Position numbers and translations under genes: made by a program. The notes under the pieces were generated by a model. That model worked only from the letters and a program-made list of their open reading frames with translations, had not been told where the DNA came from and searched no databases. Below, one piece after another: positions 21,370 to 31,691 of a DNA stretch of 64,000 nucleotides; the first letter of the stretch is position 1; every line of letters begins with the position of its first letter. Origin of the DNA: Maridesulfovibrio ferrireducens (GTDB taxonomy: Bacteria; Desulfobacterota; Desulfovibrionia; Desulfovibrionales; Desulfovibrionaceae); the NCBI RefSeq assembly GCF_016342405.1, contig NZ_JAEINN010000006.1:62001-126000 (forward strand), read 5' to 3'.

Positions 21370-22508
21370 TCCCAATATTTTTTCAAAAGAAATTTATATG
21401 ATCTGATTCCGTGGATCATTTCTGCAAGTTTTGTGGGTAGAGATTTAAACGCTATTTTAAATGAAACGTGTTTGAGCAGTCTTTGAGAATAGAAGAGCGT
21501 CCAGCGCAATCTGTTTGAGTAGATAATTTCAGGGAATATATATTTTTGTAAACGTGGAATATAGAATTGAGCGGGATTTTTATTTTCTGAAATACCTTTG
21601 GCTATAGCTTCCGCAGCGTATCTTCCAGTCTGTAATGCGTAGAATATTCCTTCTCCGAAAAGAGGCTCTACCAGTCCCGCCGCATCACCTGCCAGTATGG
21701 TTCTGCCATAGCAAGGATCTTTGATGTAATTTCCGTACGGAAGTGGAAAGCCGTGTAAAGGAATGGACTCAGGATTTTTGACTCCCTGAGTTTTAAGAAA
21801 ATTCATGAAAGTAGCTTTAAAATTTGTTGTACAGCGATTCAAACTGCCGATACCTACCACAACCTTGTCTTTTGCCGGAAAAACCCAGATGTACCCTGCC
21901 TTAAGGCATCCTATGTATAGTTCAGGCCATTTTACTTCTCTGGGATAATCTTTGGCATCGAAAGTTATTTCGATGGTGGAAGCCATGTTTTCTTTCCAGG
22001 CTTTTTTGTCATAAGGAACAAATTTTCTGATAGTGGAATTAACTCCGTCAGTTCCCAGAAGATATTTACCTTTGAAAATTTTGTTACTTTTAGTTTTTAT
22101 TTCAGCATCTTGATAATTGCAGTGAACTATTTCTTCCGAGGTGAAAATATGCGCCCCGGCATTTGCAGCTTTTTTAAGAAGAAAGTAATCAAAGACTTCT
22201 CTGTTTACGAAACGGAAAGGAACCGGTGATGCTCCGTCCTGTATTTTATGATCTCGGTAATAAACGGAATATTCGGCTGCTTCGTAGTCAATAAGTCCAT
22301 TATCAATTATATCTTTTTCGTTACAACCGTATATTTTTTCCAGAGTTTTCATCGTCTTGTCGGTAATAAGTCCACCACAAAGCTTTTTTCTGGGGAATTC
22401 AGCCTTGTCGATAATAGCTACTTTAAAACCTTTTTCAGCGAGGATATATGCGGCTGATGAGCCTGCTGGGCCTCCCCCTGCAATAATGACATCAAATTTA
22501 CCTGGCAC
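21366..22508 (-). CDS. Geranylgeranyl-reductase-family FAD oxidoreductase
   Basis: A 380-residue flavoprotein. The N-terminal Rossmann motif IIAGGGPAGSSAA binds FAD, CGGL near residue 44 is typical of the geranylgeranyl reductase group, and the second FAD motif GDAAGLVEPLFGEGI is near the C-terminus. The tail (about 60 residues) is basic and aromatic, suggesting membrane-surface association. Family members reduce isoprenoid double bonds or hydroxylate/reduce quinone-like lipids; the substrate here is not evident and no partner gene is adjacent. It converges on the DMT gene with overlapping stops. Confidence 0.85.
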   Translation of the reverse strand: MPGKFDVIIAGGGPAGSSAAYILAEKGFKVAIIDKAEFPRKKLCGGLITDKTMKTLEKIYGCNEKDIIDNGLIDYEAAEYSVYYRDHKIQDGASPVPFRFVNREVFDYFLLKKAANAGAHIFTSEEIVHCNYQDAEIKTKSNKIFKGKYLLGTDGVNSTIRKFVPYDKKAWKENMASTIEITFDAKDYPREVKWPELYIGCLKAGYIWVFPAKDKVVVGIGSLNRCTTNFKATFMNFLKTQGVKNPESIPLHGFPLPYGNYIKDPCYGRTILAGDAAGLVEPLFGEGIFYALQTGRYAAEAIAKGISENKNPAQFYIPRLQKYIFPEIIYSNRLRWTLFYSQRLLKHVSFKIAFKSLPTKLAEMIHGIRSYKFLLKKYWD

Positions 22509-22619
22509 AAGAACTCCTGATAAAATCAGTTATTAGTTCGTAAAATCTTCTAACAAGATTTGCATTCATAACCTTTAGAAACCTGCTTTCGCAAGCAAGA
22601 CCTTGGATATTTTTAAACT

Positions 22620-23288
22620 ATGAAAAAAATTGAAGGAATAATTTTTGATTTTGATGGAACTCTCGCAGAATTAACCATTGATTTCAATGAAATGAAAAAG
22701 AGATTAAAGGCGATTGGTAAAGCTTTTTTGGACCCTTTGCCTGAAACCGATAACCTTCCGGCACTTGAGTGGGTTGATCATATTGCAGCCTGTCTTGCAA
22801 CAGATGATCCTGATCTCGGGAAAGAATTTCACACAAGATGCAGATTTTTAATAATTTCAATGGAAATTGAAGCGGCAAAACATGGAAAATTGTTTCCGTT
22901 TACCTATTCAATTTTATGTGGATTGCAACAAAGCGGTATAAAAACCGGAATCATTACACGTAATACCTCGGTTGCGGTAAAAACAATACTCCCTGATGTT
23001 GAAAAAATGTGCGGTTGTTTTTTATCCAGAGACGATGTGGACAATGTGAAGCCTCATCCAGAGCATATTTTAAAAGCTCTCGGTGTCATAAATTTATGTC
23101 CTGAAAATGCGTTGATGGTAGGTGATCACCTGATTGATATTGAAACGGGAAAAAGAGCGGGAACACTGACAGCAGCTGTAGCAACAGGCAGAATGTCAGT
23201 CGAAGATTTAAAAAAAGTAAAGCCGGATTTTATAGCAAAAGATTGTCAAGAATTGATGGGTATTTTGAAAGAAATGGGTAGGGTTTAG
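22620..23288 (+). CDS. HAD-superfamily phosphatase (phosphoglycolate phosphatase-like)
   Basis: A 222-residue hydrolase. Motif I is IIFDFDGTLAEL (Asp10 and Asp12), an alpha-helical cap follows, motif II is IITRNTS, and motif IV is VGDHLIDIETGKRAG. The cap type and size match the Gph/PpaX group, but substrate assignment by sequence is unreliable. The gene diverges from the FAD oxidoreductase and has only a weak ribosome site. A strong hairpin terminator follows. Confidence 0.87.
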   Translation: MKKIEGIIFDFDGTLAELTIDFNEMKKRLKAIGKAFLDPLPETDNLPALEWVDHIAACLATDDPDLGKEFHTRCRFLIISMEIEAAKHGKLFPFTYSILCGLQQSGIKTGIITRNTSVAVKTILPDVEKMCGCFLSRDDVDNVKPHPEHILKALGVINLCPENALMVGDHLIDIETGKRAGTLTAAVATGRMSVEDLKKVKPDFIAKDCQELMGILKEMGRV

Positions 23289-23319
23289 GCTGGATTGCTA
23301 AAAGTTTTCGTAGGAGATT

Positions 23320-23355
23320 AAAAAGGGGACTATTTTGAAAAATAGTCCCCTTTTT
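23320..23355. terminator. Strong bidirectional terminator
   Basis: AAAAAGGGGACTATTTT and its exact complement form a 17-bp arm pair with T-runs on both strands, lying between the convergent HAD and ilvD genes. Confidence 0.92.
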
Positions 23356-23377
23356 ATATGCTGAAAGCTAATAAAAC

Positions 23378-25045
23378 TTATTTTTTATAAATAGCGCCAG
23401 TAGACGCTGAAGTTACATTTTGGCTGTATCTTTTCAGAAATGCTGAAGGCATTTCTTTCTGGATAGGTTTGAATGTTTTCATTCTGTCGGCAATTTCATC
23501 ATCAGTAAGAACTACATTTATTGAACGGCCGGGAATATCAATTTTTATTTTATCTCCGGTCTGAACAATACCGATGGTTCCGCCTGATGCTGCTTCGGGT
23601 GAAACGTGTCCGATTGCTGCTCCGCGTGTTCCGCCGCTGAAGCGACCGTCAGTTATGAGTGCTACATCTGCGCCAAGGCCCATGCCCGATATTGCGGATG
23701 TAGGTGTCAGCATTTCGCGCATACCCGGTCCGCCTTTTGGTCCTTCATAAAGAATGACAATCGCATCTCCTTTGACAATTTTACCGCCCAGAATAGCTTC
23801 AACAGCTTCTTCTTCGGAGTTGTAAACTTTGGCGTTGCTGGTTGTTTTCATCATTTCGGGAGCAACCGCAGACTGTTTAACAACACATCCTTCCTTGGCG
23901 ATGTTACCGAACAGAATAGCGATTCCGCCTTCGTTGCTGTATGGATTATCAATAGGGCGGACTATTTCGTGGTCTTTAACGCATGCGTTAAGTTCTTTGA
24001 TATTTTCGCCGATGGTCTTGCCTGTGACAGTCATGGCATCCAGTTCGATACGTCCTGATTTTGCCAGCTCGGCAAGCACAGCCTGAATTCCGCCTGCATC
24101 GTGCAGATCCTGAATATGATGAGGTCCGGCCGGTGAAAGTTTGCACAGGTTTGGTGTGTTGCGGCTGATTTTGTCAAATATAGTCAGGTCCAGTTTAAGA
24201 CCTGCTTCATCAAATATTGCGGGGAGATGCAACACGGTGTTAGTTGAACAGCCGAGTGCCATATCCATTGTAACCGCATTTGTGAGACTTTTTTCAGTAA
24301 CGATATCGCGTGGTTTAATGTCTTTTTCCAGCAGATCCATTACTCGTGTACCTGCTCTTTTGGCGAGGCGGATACGGTCAGCCATTACAGCCGGTATGGT
24401 TCCGTTACCGGGCAATGCAAGTCCGATTGTTTCGGAGAGGCAGTTCATTGAGTTTGCTGTGAACATACCCGAGCATGATCCGCAAGTAGGGCAGGCGCTT
24501 TGTTCAAGATCAGAAAGTTCATTTTCAGTCATGCTACCGGTTTTAACCTGACCGACTCCTTCGAAAACAGTAATCAGGTCGACTTTTTTGCCGTCCTTTT
24601 TACCTGCCAGCATGGCCCCGCCGCTGACAATAACTGTAGGAATATTGAGCCTTAGAGCTGCCATGAGCATTCCCGGTACGATTTTATCGCAGTTGGGAAC
24701 CAGAACCAGAGCATCAAATGGATGAGCGGTGGCCATGATTTCAATGGAGTCAGCAATAATTTCTCTGCTCGGCAGGGAATAGCGCATTCCGGCATGGTTC
24801 ATTGCCAGTCCGTCACAGACTCCGATGGCGGGAAATTCCATTGGAACACCGCCGGCAAGGCGGACACCGTCTTTAACGGCTCTGACGATTGTATGTAGAT
24901 GAATGTGACCGGGAATAATTTCGTTGGCAGAATTGCATATACCGATAAGGGGTCTGTTCATTTCATCTTTAGAAAGACCCAGTGCATATAATAAGGAACG
25001 GTGAGGGGCTTTTTCCAGCCCGCCTGTCATTTTTTTACTTCTCAT
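23378..25045 (-). CDS. ilvD: Dihydroxy-acid dehydratase
   Basis: A 555-residue Fe-S enzyme of branched-chain amino-acid synthesis. It dehydrates 2,3-dihydroxy-isovalerate and -methylvalerate to the 2-keto acids. Cluster-ligand cysteines appear in [10 protein letters not shown] and [15 protein letters not shown], and the C-terminal [13 protein letters not shown] motif is present. The ATG at 25045 is chosen because GAGGAC lies just upstream; the longer frame (to 25090) would overlap ftsX with no ribosome site. The gene lies 25 bases after ftsX on the same strand and may be transcribed with it. Confidence 0.96.
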   Translation of the reverse strand: MRSKKMTGGLEKAPHRSLLYALGLSKDEMNRPLIGICNSANEIIPGHIHLHTIVRAVKDGVRLAGGVPMEFPAIGVCDGLAMNHAGMRYSLPSREIIADSIEIMATAHPFDALVLVPNCDKIVPGMLMAALRLNIPTVIVSGGAMLAGKKDGKKVDLITVFEGVGQVKTGSMTENELSDLEQSACPTCGSCSGMFTANSMNCLSETIGLALPGNGTIPAVMADRIRLAKRAGTRVMDLLEKDIKPRDIVTEKSLTNAVTMDMALGCSTNTVLHLPAIFDEAGLKLDLTIFDKISRNTPNLCKLSPAGPHHIQDLHDAGGIQAVLAELAKSGRIELDAMTVTGKTIGENIKELNACVKDHEIVRPIDNPYSNEGGIAILFGNIAKEGCVVKQSAVAPEMMKTTSNAKVYNSEEEAVEAILGGKIVKGDAIVILYEGPKGGPGMREMLTPTSAISGMGLGADVALITDGRFSGGTRGAAIGHVSPEAASGGTIGIVQTGDKIKIDIPGRSINVVLTDDEIADRMKTFKPIQKEMPSAFLKRYSQNVTSASTGAIYKK

Positions 25046-25070
25046 AAAGTCCTCTATCAAATTATTAAAA

Positions 25071-25952
25071 TTAGCCGCGTACAGCGACAAAACTGCTCAG
25101 CATTCCGATCAGAGTGACAGCTCCGATGAGAGCTCCGCATTGTTCAGGCGGCAGAAATGTCAGTTTCATAAATAGCGGCGGAAAATTTAAGGCGTCCTCG
25201 AAAAATTTTTGCGCACCGTAGAGTGTTCCAAGTGCTATGGAACTTCCCAATAAACCGAGCAGAGCTCCTCCGGTAAGAAGCGGCAGACGGATAAACCATT
25301 GTTTTGCGCCTACTAAAGAAAGAATTTCTATCTCGTCTTTACGAGTCATGAGTGAGAGGCGGATGGTGTTACCGACTACAAGTGCAACGACTAGTCCCAG
25401 AAATCCGATTATGGGCCATATTACGGATTGTGTAAGGTTGATCCAACCTCTGGCTAAATCAATCTGTAAAGGATTGTAATGAACCTTATCAACAAAAGGA
25501 AGAGCTTTAAGCTGGTTGAGAAGATCGGTTGCCCACATTTCATTTTCAACCCCCGGCTCAACTGAAAAAGCCAGCAGTGCGGTTGGTTGAAGTGGATTAT
25601 TACCTTCTTTCATCCATGCAAAGTCATCGGTTCCGCTTAGAGCTTCGGAAAGTTGTTTCAATGCTTCGTCAGGCGTAAATGTTCTGATTTCTTTTAATCC
25701 ATCAAGCTTTGAGAGTTTTTCCCATTGCTTGCTGTATTGGTCAGAAGATGTTTCAGCCTGCCAGAAAAGCTGGATTTGAACTTGTCCTCTGCTTTTCAGT
25801 AATTCCTGATTTACGTTATGCAGGGTGACCATAAAAAGTCCTGCAAGCAGAGAAACCATTGTGACTGCAATGAGCGTAAAAAGGTTTGCCCAGGGATGAA
25901 GTCCTAAATCCCGTATCCCTCTGCCTATCAGTCTGAAAAGAAGAAAAATCAT
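25071..25952 (-). CDS. ftsX: Cell division protein FtsX
   Basis: A 293-residue inner-membrane partner of FtsE. An N-terminal span (around [17 protein letters not shown]) is followed by a periplasmic loop of about 130 residues, then three further spans near the C-terminus, the usual FtsX arrangement. FtsEX acts at the septum to activate cell-wall hydrolases in known bacteria. Its ATG overlaps the ftsE stop (ATGA), so stoichiometric expression is expected. Confidence 0.92.
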   Translation of the reverse strand: MIFLLFRLIGRGIRDLGLHPWANLFTLIAVTMVSLLAGLFMVTLHNVNQELLKSRGQVQIQLFWQAETSSDQYSKQWEKLSKLDGLKEIRTFTPDEALKQLSEALSGTDDFAWMKEGNNPLQPTALLAFSVEPGVENEMWATDLLNQLKALPFVDKVHYNPLQIDLARGWINLTQSVIWPIIGFLGLVVALVVGNTIRLSLMTRKDEIEILSLVGAKQWFIRLPLLTGGALLGLLGSSIALGTLYGAQKFFEDALNFPPLFMKLTFLPPEQCGALIGAVTLIGMLSSFVAVRG

Positions 25953-26635
25953 AGGTTTAACTCCGAAAGGATATAATCCGGAGGCTCACATATTTGCCCG
26001 TCTTCAAGGTGAATAATTTTTGCATCCGGCACTGTGCGGAGTATTTCACGGCTGTGAGTGGCCATTATTATGGTTGTTCCGTGGGTGTGAAATTGCTTGA
26101 ACACATCCATCAGGTGCATGGAAAGTTCAAAATCTAGATTGCCTGTGGGTTCATCTGCAAGGATCAGTTTGGGATTAACTACCATTGACCTTGCAATTGC
26201 CACACGTTGCTGTTCACCGCCGGAAAGTTTGTGGCAATTGGAATAGGTTTTACTTTCGAGGCCCAGAGCGCGTATGATAGCCCTGACTCTTTTATCTATT
26301 ATGGATTTGGGCATACTTCTGACTGTAAGTGCCAGAGCCACATTTTCATAAACTGAGCGGTTCGGTAAAATTTTAAAATCTTGAAAAACCACTCCGAGTT
26401 CACGCCTCAGATTTGGAATATGTTTACGTTTTATATTATGCAGATCATATCCTGCTACGCTTGCCTGCCCTCTTGTTACCGGCAGAGCTCCATAAAGCAG
26501 ACGCATAAGTGTAGTCTTGCCTGCCCCGGAATGTCCGGTGAGGAATATGAATTCTCCCTTATCAACATGCAGAGAGATATCTTTGAGTGCCCAGTTTGAG
26601 CCGAAGCTGTACGACAGGCGATTAAGTCGGATCAT
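25949..26635 (-). CDS. ftsE: Cell division ATP-binding protein FtsE
   Basis: A 228-residue ABC ATPase. Walker A is [10 protein letters not shown], the signature is [13 protein letters not shown], and Walker B is [12 protein letters not shown]. The N-terminus [20 protein letters not shown] is typical of FtsE. Together with FtsX it forms the FtsEX complex of the divisome. No ftsY is next to it, unlike E. coli. Confidence 0.95.
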   Translation of the reverse strand: MIRLNRLSYSFGSNWALKDISLHVDKGEFIFLTGHSGAGKTTLMRLLYGALPVTRGQASVAGYDLHNIKRKHIPNLRRELGVVFQDFKILPNRSVYENVALALTVRSMPKSIIDKRVRAIIRALGLESKTYSNCHKLSGGEQQRVAIARSMVVNPKLILADEPTGNLDFELSMHLMDVFKQFHTHGTTIIMATHSREILRTVPDAKIIHLEDGQICEPPDYILSELNL

Positions 26636-26662
26636 ATTAAATAGTGCCTTGTTGTTGAAAGG

Positions 26663-27022
26663 CTAGAATTTTACGTTTAAGTTCTGTCCTTCAGAAGTTG
26701 TGCATGATCCTGTTCCGCCGGATTCAAATCCTTTGACTAAATCATTTACTTTAAAGTTGCATTTCATGCTTTTACCGTCGTTACTGAACATAGTGACAGA
26801 TTTAAGGTTACTTTGTATTTTACCTTTATATACTGCTCCGTCCGGAAGCTCTGAAACAATGGAGTACGTGGCGTGTGATTTCACGGTTGGATTTCTGGTT
26901 GCAGACATTTTAACCGATCCCAGATCACTGTCTCCGATTGTAACGTCACCATTCATGGGAACGGCAGCACATGCGGCAAGGGTCATAAGCAGTGTAATCA
27001 AAAAAATTATTCTGTAGGTCAT
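26663..27022 (-). CDS. Small lipoprotein of unknown function
   Basis: A 119-residue protein with a clear lipoprotein signal: MTYRIIFLITLL and lipobox LAAC with Cys18. The mature part is about 100 residues, beta-rich in appearance, with two more cysteines in the C-terminal half (KCNF and GSCTT). No family is recognised. The ATG at 27022 is preferred because AGGAGC is upstream; the frame runs back to 27070 without a ribosome site. It is upstream of ftsE by 27 bases and may share its transcript. Confidence 0.75.
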   Translation of the reverse strand: MTYRIIFLITLLMTLAACAAVPMNGDVTIGDSDLGSVKMSATRNPTVKSHATYSIVSELPDGAVYKGKIQSNLKSVTMFSNDGKSMKCNFKVNDLVKGFESGGTGSCTTSEGQNLNVKF

Positions 27023-27337
27023 TTTTAGCTCCTGATTTGAGATCTTAGCAGGGGTGAACCTGATTTGCAAAAAGGTTTGTTTCGGTTAATGGTTATAAAA
27101 TCACGGTGGAAAGCAGGATATATCCCACAGAAAGATTTACGTTCATCTTCTTTTGAATTATATTTAATAAGTCATATAAGCAAAGTATGTTCAAGATTTC
27201 TAACCCAAATTTGTTTTATAAAAAAGAGTGGTAATCGGTAACTGGTCATTTTTGTGAAAATTGCTCCCGATGTCAGTGGGGCAAAAGCAAGTCATTGATC
27301 GGGGAATAACATATAACTGAAGCAGCAGGAAAGCGAT
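27023..27337. other. Intergenic region with the promoter and leader of the aminotransferase
   Basis: About 315 bases. A sigma-70-like promoter lies at 27153-27180 (plus strand), leaving a leader of about 150 nt that I cannot match to a riboswitch class. The left part carries the upstream sequence of the lipoprotein gene. Confidence 0.5.
27153..27180 (+). promoter_or_regulatory. Sigma-70-like promoter upstream of the aminotransferase
   Basis: TTGAAT (27153-27158) and TATAAG (27175-27180) with 16 bases between. Confidence 0.45.
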
Positions 27338-28513
27338 ATGAAAATTTCTGAAAGACTTATGAGAGCAAAGCCGTCCGCAACTTTGGCGGTCAATGCAAAA
27401 GCACAGGAACTGCGCGCACAGGGCAAAGAAATTGTCAGCCTTGCGGTTGGCGAACCTGATTTTCAGACTCCACAACATGTTTGTGATGCTATGAAAAAAG
27501 CTGTCGATGAAGGTTTCACCCGTTATACTCCGGTTCCCGGAATTCCTGAACTGCGCACAGCTGTTGCCGGTTATTACAAAAGATTTTACGATGTTTCAGC
27601 CAAAGCAGAAAACACAATCATCAGTAATGGCGGGAAACATTCGCTTTACAATCTATTCATGGCTCTGATCGATCCGGGTGATGAAGTTCTTATTCCTGCT
27701 CCTTATTGGGTTAGTTATCCTCCGATGGTTGAACTTGCAGAAGGTAAACCCGTAATAGTTCCGACAACTGCTGAATCCGGTTTTCTTGCTCAGGTTAAAG
27801 ATCTGGAAGCGGCTTGTACTTCTAGAACAAAAGTTCTTGTTTTAAACACTCCTTCCAATCCGACAGGCGGACATTACCCTCAGGATCATCTTACTGAAAT
27901 TGCTGAGTGGGCTAGAAAGAAAGGAATTTTCATTATTTCAGATGAAGTTTATGATAGACTTGTTTACAAGCCTGCGACTTATTCTACACTTTCTAATTTT
28001 TGGGAAAAGTATCCTGAAGACGTAGCTATTGTCGGCGCATTATCCAAAAGCTTCTGCATGACCGGATGGCGCGTTGGAACTTCACTTGCTCATCCTGACT
28101 TAGTTAAAGCAATGATTAAAATTCAGGGACAATCCACTTCGAATGTTAATTCCATGACACAGAAAGCTGCTGTAGCAGCATTCGAAGGTCCTTGGGACTT
28201 GATTGATAAAATGACTGTTGCCTTCCAGAGACGCAGAGATCTTGCTTATGATATTATTTCTTCGTGGCCCGGAGTTATTTGTCCTAAACCTGATGGAGCA
28301 TTTTATCTGTTCCCCGTTTTGAATACTTTCTTCGACGAAGAAACACCTGATTCCGCTTCCATGTGTACTAAGATTCTGGAAGAGGCAGGCATTGCTCTAG
28401 TCCCCGGTTCCGCTTTCGGCGATGACCGTTGTATCCGCTTTTCCTATGCTCTTGATGATGAGGTTCTCAAAACTTCATTGGAAAAAGTTGGGAAAGTGTT
28501 GATGAAAAAATAA
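27338..28513 (+). CDS. Pyridoxal-phosphate aminotransferase, aspartate type
   Basis: A 391-residue class I aminotransferase. SLAVGEPDFQTP, NTPSNPTGG and the PLP-lysine motif LSKSFCMTGWRVG are clear, together with a terminal arginine-containing RCIRFSYA motif. The overall pattern matches the aspartate aminotransferase group (AspC-like) of deltaproteobacteria, so aspartate/oxaloacetate interconversion is the likeliest role; prephenate or other acceptors cannot be excluded. AGGAAAG lies about eight bases upstream of the ATG. Confidence 0.9.
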   Translation: MKISERLMRAKPSATLAVNAKAQELRAQGKEIVSLAVGEPDFQTPQHVCDAMKKAVDEGFTRYTPVPGIPELRTAVAGYYKRFYDVSAKAENTIISNGGKHSLYNLFMALIDPGDEVLIPAPYWVSYPPMVELAEGKPVIVPTTAESGFLAQVKDLEAACTSRTKVLVLNTPSNPTGGHYPQDHLTEIAEWARKKGIFIISDEVYDRLVYKPATYSTLSNFWEKYPEDVAIVGALSKSFCMTGWRVGTSLAHPDLVKAMIKIQGQSTSNVNSMTQKAAVAAFEGPWDLIDKMTVAFQRRRDLAYDIISSWPGVICPKPDGAFYLFPVLNTFFDEETPDSASMCTKILEEAGIALVPGSAFGDDRCIRFSYALDDEVLKTSLEKVGKVLMKK

Positions 28514-28557
28514 AATGTTCGTAAAGATAGTCATATTTGATTAGTAATAGGATCTTA

Positions 28558-28593
28558 CCTCTCCCGGAAAAGATTAAATCTTTCCGGGAGAGG
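28558..28593 (+). terminator. Stem-loop between the aminotransferase and pgi
   Basis: CCTCTCCCGGAAAAGAT pairs with ATCTTTCCGGGAGAGG over a three-base loop with one bulged A. No T-run follows, so this may be a weak terminator, an attenuator or an mRNA-stabilising element before pgi (start 28624). Confidence 0.6.
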
Positions 28594-28623
28594 CTTACGA
28601 ACCCTTAATCGCGGAGATCGAGT

Positions 28624-29967
28624 ATGGCAGCGAACATTATTGACTGGACTGACAGTTGGCAGGATAAGCTTGATATAAAATCAAAGTATGCTTCTGCGGA
28701 TGCAATTTCCGCCAGATTCAGCAAAGAAGTTGCCGAAGGTAAATTACCATTTTGTTCCATGCCGTACATGGCGGAACTTCTATATGATCTTGAAGGTCTT
28801 GAGGACTACGTTAAAGGCTTTGATCACATGTTGCTGCTCGGAATCGGCGGTTCCGCCCTCGGAGCAAGAGCATTGCAGAAAGCTTTTTTCTCAGAGCAGG
28901 ATGAACCCTGTCACAAAGGCCCCTGGTTTTGGATAGGCGATAATGTCTGCGCCAAGACCCTTGAATCTTATCTTGAAAAACTTCCTCTTGAAAAAACTTT
29001 AGTTGCAGTTGTTTCCAAATCTGGCGGGACAATTGAAACTATCAGCCAATATTTTCTAATCCGTAAAAAGATGCAGAAGAAGCTGGGCGAGAAATGGAAT
29101 CGCAATTTTTTGTTTGTAACAGACAAGAAAAGCGGTTTTCTTCGTGAACAGGCTGATGAGCTTTCTATTCGTACTTTAGACGTTCCCGACAATCTTGGCG
29201 GAAGGTATTCTGTTCTCTCGGCTGTGGGATTGCTTCCTGCAATGTTTATGGGAATTGATTATCGTTCGTTGGTGGAAGGAGCTTCCGCTGTATTGTCTCC
29301 GCTTGCGTCTTCCACTCTTGATGCTGAGACACTTCTTAACCATCCATCATATAAAATAGCCTGCTGGAATGCCGCATTGATGGAAAAAGGTTATAATGAG
29401 CTGATATTTTTCTCTTATATCCCTCAGTGGGCTTGTTTCGGACAATGGTTTGCCCAGCTATGGGCTGAAAGTTTAGGTAAGGAAGGTAAGGGTAGTCAAC
29501 CTATTCCGGCAGTCGGTGCAACTGATCAGCATTCTGTTAATCAGATGTTTTTAGACGGGCCGCGGAACAAGGGGTGTTTGTTTTTAACCTGTGATTCACT
29601 TCCTCACGGAGAAAAGTTCCTTGAGGATATCCCGGATAAATTTTCATATATCAAAGGAAAAAGTTTTGGCGATTTGATTCACGCTGAAGGGCTAGGAACA
29701 AAAATGGCCCTGTCGGCCAACGATGTTCCTTTAGTAGAATTTAAGATGGCTGAGGCTTCCGAAGAATCAGCCGGACGATTGATGGGGGTTCTTATGGCGG
29801 CAACCATTTTCACAGGCTGGATGATGGGTATTAATCCGATTGATCAGCCGGCAGTTGAACTTGGAAAGCGTCTTGCCAAAGCTCGTTTAGGAGCAGATGG
29901 ATTGCAGGAAGAAAAAAATGATCTGGAAGCTTTTTTGAGCACCAAACGCGAAGAACAGATTTTTTAA
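28624..29967 (+). CDS. pgi: Glucose-6-phosphate isomerase
   Basis: A 447-residue enzyme converting glucose-6-phosphate and fructose-6-phosphate. The SIS-type sugar-phosphate fold shows GIGGSALGARAL near residue 75, SKSGGTIETISQY and the C-terminal GKEGKGSQPIPAVGATDQHS signature. The length matches the short bacterial class (about 450). GGAG lies before the ATG. It is the only carbohydrate-pathway gene in this stretch; the hairpin upstream separates it from the aminotransferase. Confidence 0.95.
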   Translation: MAANIIDWTDSWQDKLDIKSKYASADAISARFSKEVAEGKLPFCSMPYMAELLYDLEGLEDYVKGFDHMLLLGIGGSALGARALQKAFFSEQDEPCHKGPWFWIGDNVCAKTLESYLEKLPLEKTLVAVVSKSGGTIETISQYFLIRKKMQKKLGEKWNRNFLFVTDKKSGFLREQADELSIRTLDVPDNLGGRYSVLSAVGLLPAMFMGIDYRSLVEGASAVLSPLASSTLDAETLLNHPSYKIACWNAALMEKGYNELIFFSYIPQWACFGQWFAQLWAESLGKEGKGSQPIPAVGATDQHSVNQMFLDGPRNKGCLFLTCDSLPHGEKFLEDIPDKFSYIKGKSFGDLIHAEGLGTKMALSANDVPLVEFKMAEASEESAGRLMGVLMAATIFTGWMMGINPIDQPAVELGKRLAKARLGADGLQEEKNDLEAFLSTKREEQIF

Positions 29968-29998
29968 GATTTGAGAAATGATTTCGCTTTCAGCTGGA

Positions 29999-30021
29999 CC
30001 AAAGGGGATAATCCCCTTTGG
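29999..30021 (+). repeat. Perfect inverted repeat after pgi
   Basis: CCAAAGGGGATAATCCCCTTTGG forms a stem-loop starting 32 bases after the pgi stop, without a T-run. It could be part of the pgi 3' end. Confidence 0.6.
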
Positions 30022-30046
30022 AAACCCTATTTGGTAAGATATATAA

Positions 30047-30080
30047 AAATCGGTCGTTCATATTAATGGATGACCGATTT
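30047..30080 (+). terminator. Terminator after pgi
   Basis: AAATCGGTCGTTCAT pairs with ATGGATGACCGATTT (two G-U pairs), loop ATTA, with T-rich sequence after. Confidence 0.7.
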
Positions 30081-30210
30081 GATTTTGTTGCATAAGGCTT
30101 ATAAAGATGATTTCACAGGATTAGGTTGAATAATGAAATCAGTTTGCCATAACTATGATTCTTAAAGGGTAAAGTCGGCATTATTGCCTTTAAATAAGGA
30201 GCCTCAACAC

Positions 30211-31644
30211 TTGGATTCTAAATCTAAAGATCCGCAGATGCAGTCTTTTCAGCTGGTTAAATTGCTATCATGGACTTTGCTGGTAGTCATTGTAGCAAGC
30301 AGCTTGGGCCTTTCTGTTTTTCTTGCGAAGCATGCAGATGAAACCCTTCTTGAAAAGCATAAGGAATTTGCACTGTTACAGGCTGAAAACCTTAATCATC
30401 AGATATATAGGCGTTTTATTCTGCCGACGATCATAGGTTATGGTAAAATCGGGTTAAAAAACGAAGAACAGATGGACCGTCTGGATCAGGTAATTCGTTC
30501 TACTGTTCATAGTTATAAAGTCAGTGAAGTGCGTATTTATGATCCCAGCCTTATTATTTCGTATTCATTGAATAAAGAGAATATAGGGAAAGACGATTTA
30601 GGCGGTGAAGTTATTAAATCCGTTCTTGAAAGCGGTAAGCCGAAATATGAATTTATAAGTAAAAAGTCTGCGATAGGCGCTATTTTTGATTTTAATATGC
30701 GTCCGGGAACAATGCTTTTGAAGATAGTTTATCCTCTGCGTTCAGAACAGAGTTTGAATATTGATGAAAATATCATTATGGGAGCCTTGGTTTTAACTCA
30801 AGATATTACTGAAGATTACCAGTCAGTTATAAATTTTGAGAGGCTGATACTCTTTACATCGTGTTGTTCAGCGTTGATTTTATTTGCTACCATCATGATG
30901 ATTATCAAGCGTGCAGATATCATTAATGCACAGCGGATGAAAGACAGGCAGACTTTCGAAAGGGAGCTGAATCAAAGTGAAAAGCTTGCAAGTATTGGGC
31001 GTATGGTTTCGGGTGTTGCGCATGAAATACGTAATCCTTTAGGAATAATAAGTTCCAGTTCAGAGCTGCTTCTTAAAAGAATGAAAGATGTCGATCCGAT
31101 GAATACGAGAATTCTTTCGGCTATTCATGAAGAGTGTAAAAGGCTCAGCCGTACTGTCAGCGATTTTCTTGATTACGCAAGGCCTCGTAAATTAACGTTT
31201 GTTTTAATTGATCCTTCTGATTTACTTGATAAAATAGCTACTTTTTTAGAACCGAAATGTCATGAAAGCGGTATTGAGATTAAGCTTGAATATGCGCATG
31301 GTCATAAAATATGTGCTGATGAGGATTTGCTTTATCGCGCTTTTTACAACCTTGTCGGGAATGCTGTGCAGGCCATAGAGAAGGACGGCAGTATACGTAT
31401 TTCTATCAATGAAGTTGCAGATGGATTATCAATTGTTTTTTCAGACACAGGACCGGGCTTTAACGCTGATATAATCGATAAAGTTAAAGATCCTTTCTTT
31501 ACAACTAAAGACAGCGGAACGGGTCTCGGGCTTGCAATTGTAAGTAATATTGTGGAAAACCATGAGGGAAGATTAACTGTAGGGAATAATCCTGAAGGCG
31601 GCGCGCGGATAGAAGTCTTTTTATCTGCAAAACATGATTGCTAG
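30211..31644 (+). CDS. Membrane sensor histidine kinase (NtrB-like)
   Basis: A 477-residue kinase with two membrane spans (around 15-35 and 211-231) flanking a periplasmic sensor region of about 175 residues of unknown fold. Then come the HisKA motif VAHEIRNPLG with His271, and the HATPase motifs NLVGNAVQAIEKDG, DTGPGF and GTGLGLAIV. The start is TTG at 30211, chosen because AAGGAG is nine bases upstream; the longer frame starts at a TTG at 30184 with no ribosome site. It pairs with the sigma-54 regulator that follows after 47 bases. The signal is not known. Confidence 0.9.
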   Translation: MDSKSKDPQMQSFQLVKLLSWTLLVVIVASSLGLSVFLAKHADETLLEKHKEFALLQAENLNHQIYRRFILPTIIGYGKIGLKNEEQMDRLDQVIRSTVHSYKVSEVRIYDPSLIISYSLNKENIGKDDLGGEVIKSVLESGKPKYEFISKKSAIGAIFDFNMRPGTMLLKIVYPLRSEQSLNIDENIIMGALVLTQDITEDYQSVINFERLILFTSCCSALILFATIMMIIKRADIINAQRMKDRQTFERELNQSEKLASIGRMVSGVAHEIRNPLGIISSSSELLLKRMKDVDPMNTRILSAIHEECKRLSRTVSDFLDYARPRKLTFVLIDPSDLLDKIATFLEPKCHESGIEIKLEYAHGHKICADEDLLYRAFYNLVGNAVQAIEKDGSIRISINEVADGLSIVFSDTGPGFNADIIDKVKDPFFTTKDSGTGLGLAIVSNIVENHEGRLTVGNNPEGGARIEVFLSAKHDC

Positions 31645-31691
31645 CACTTTTATCGGTGCTGATTTAAAAATTTTGGATAGAGTAATAATTT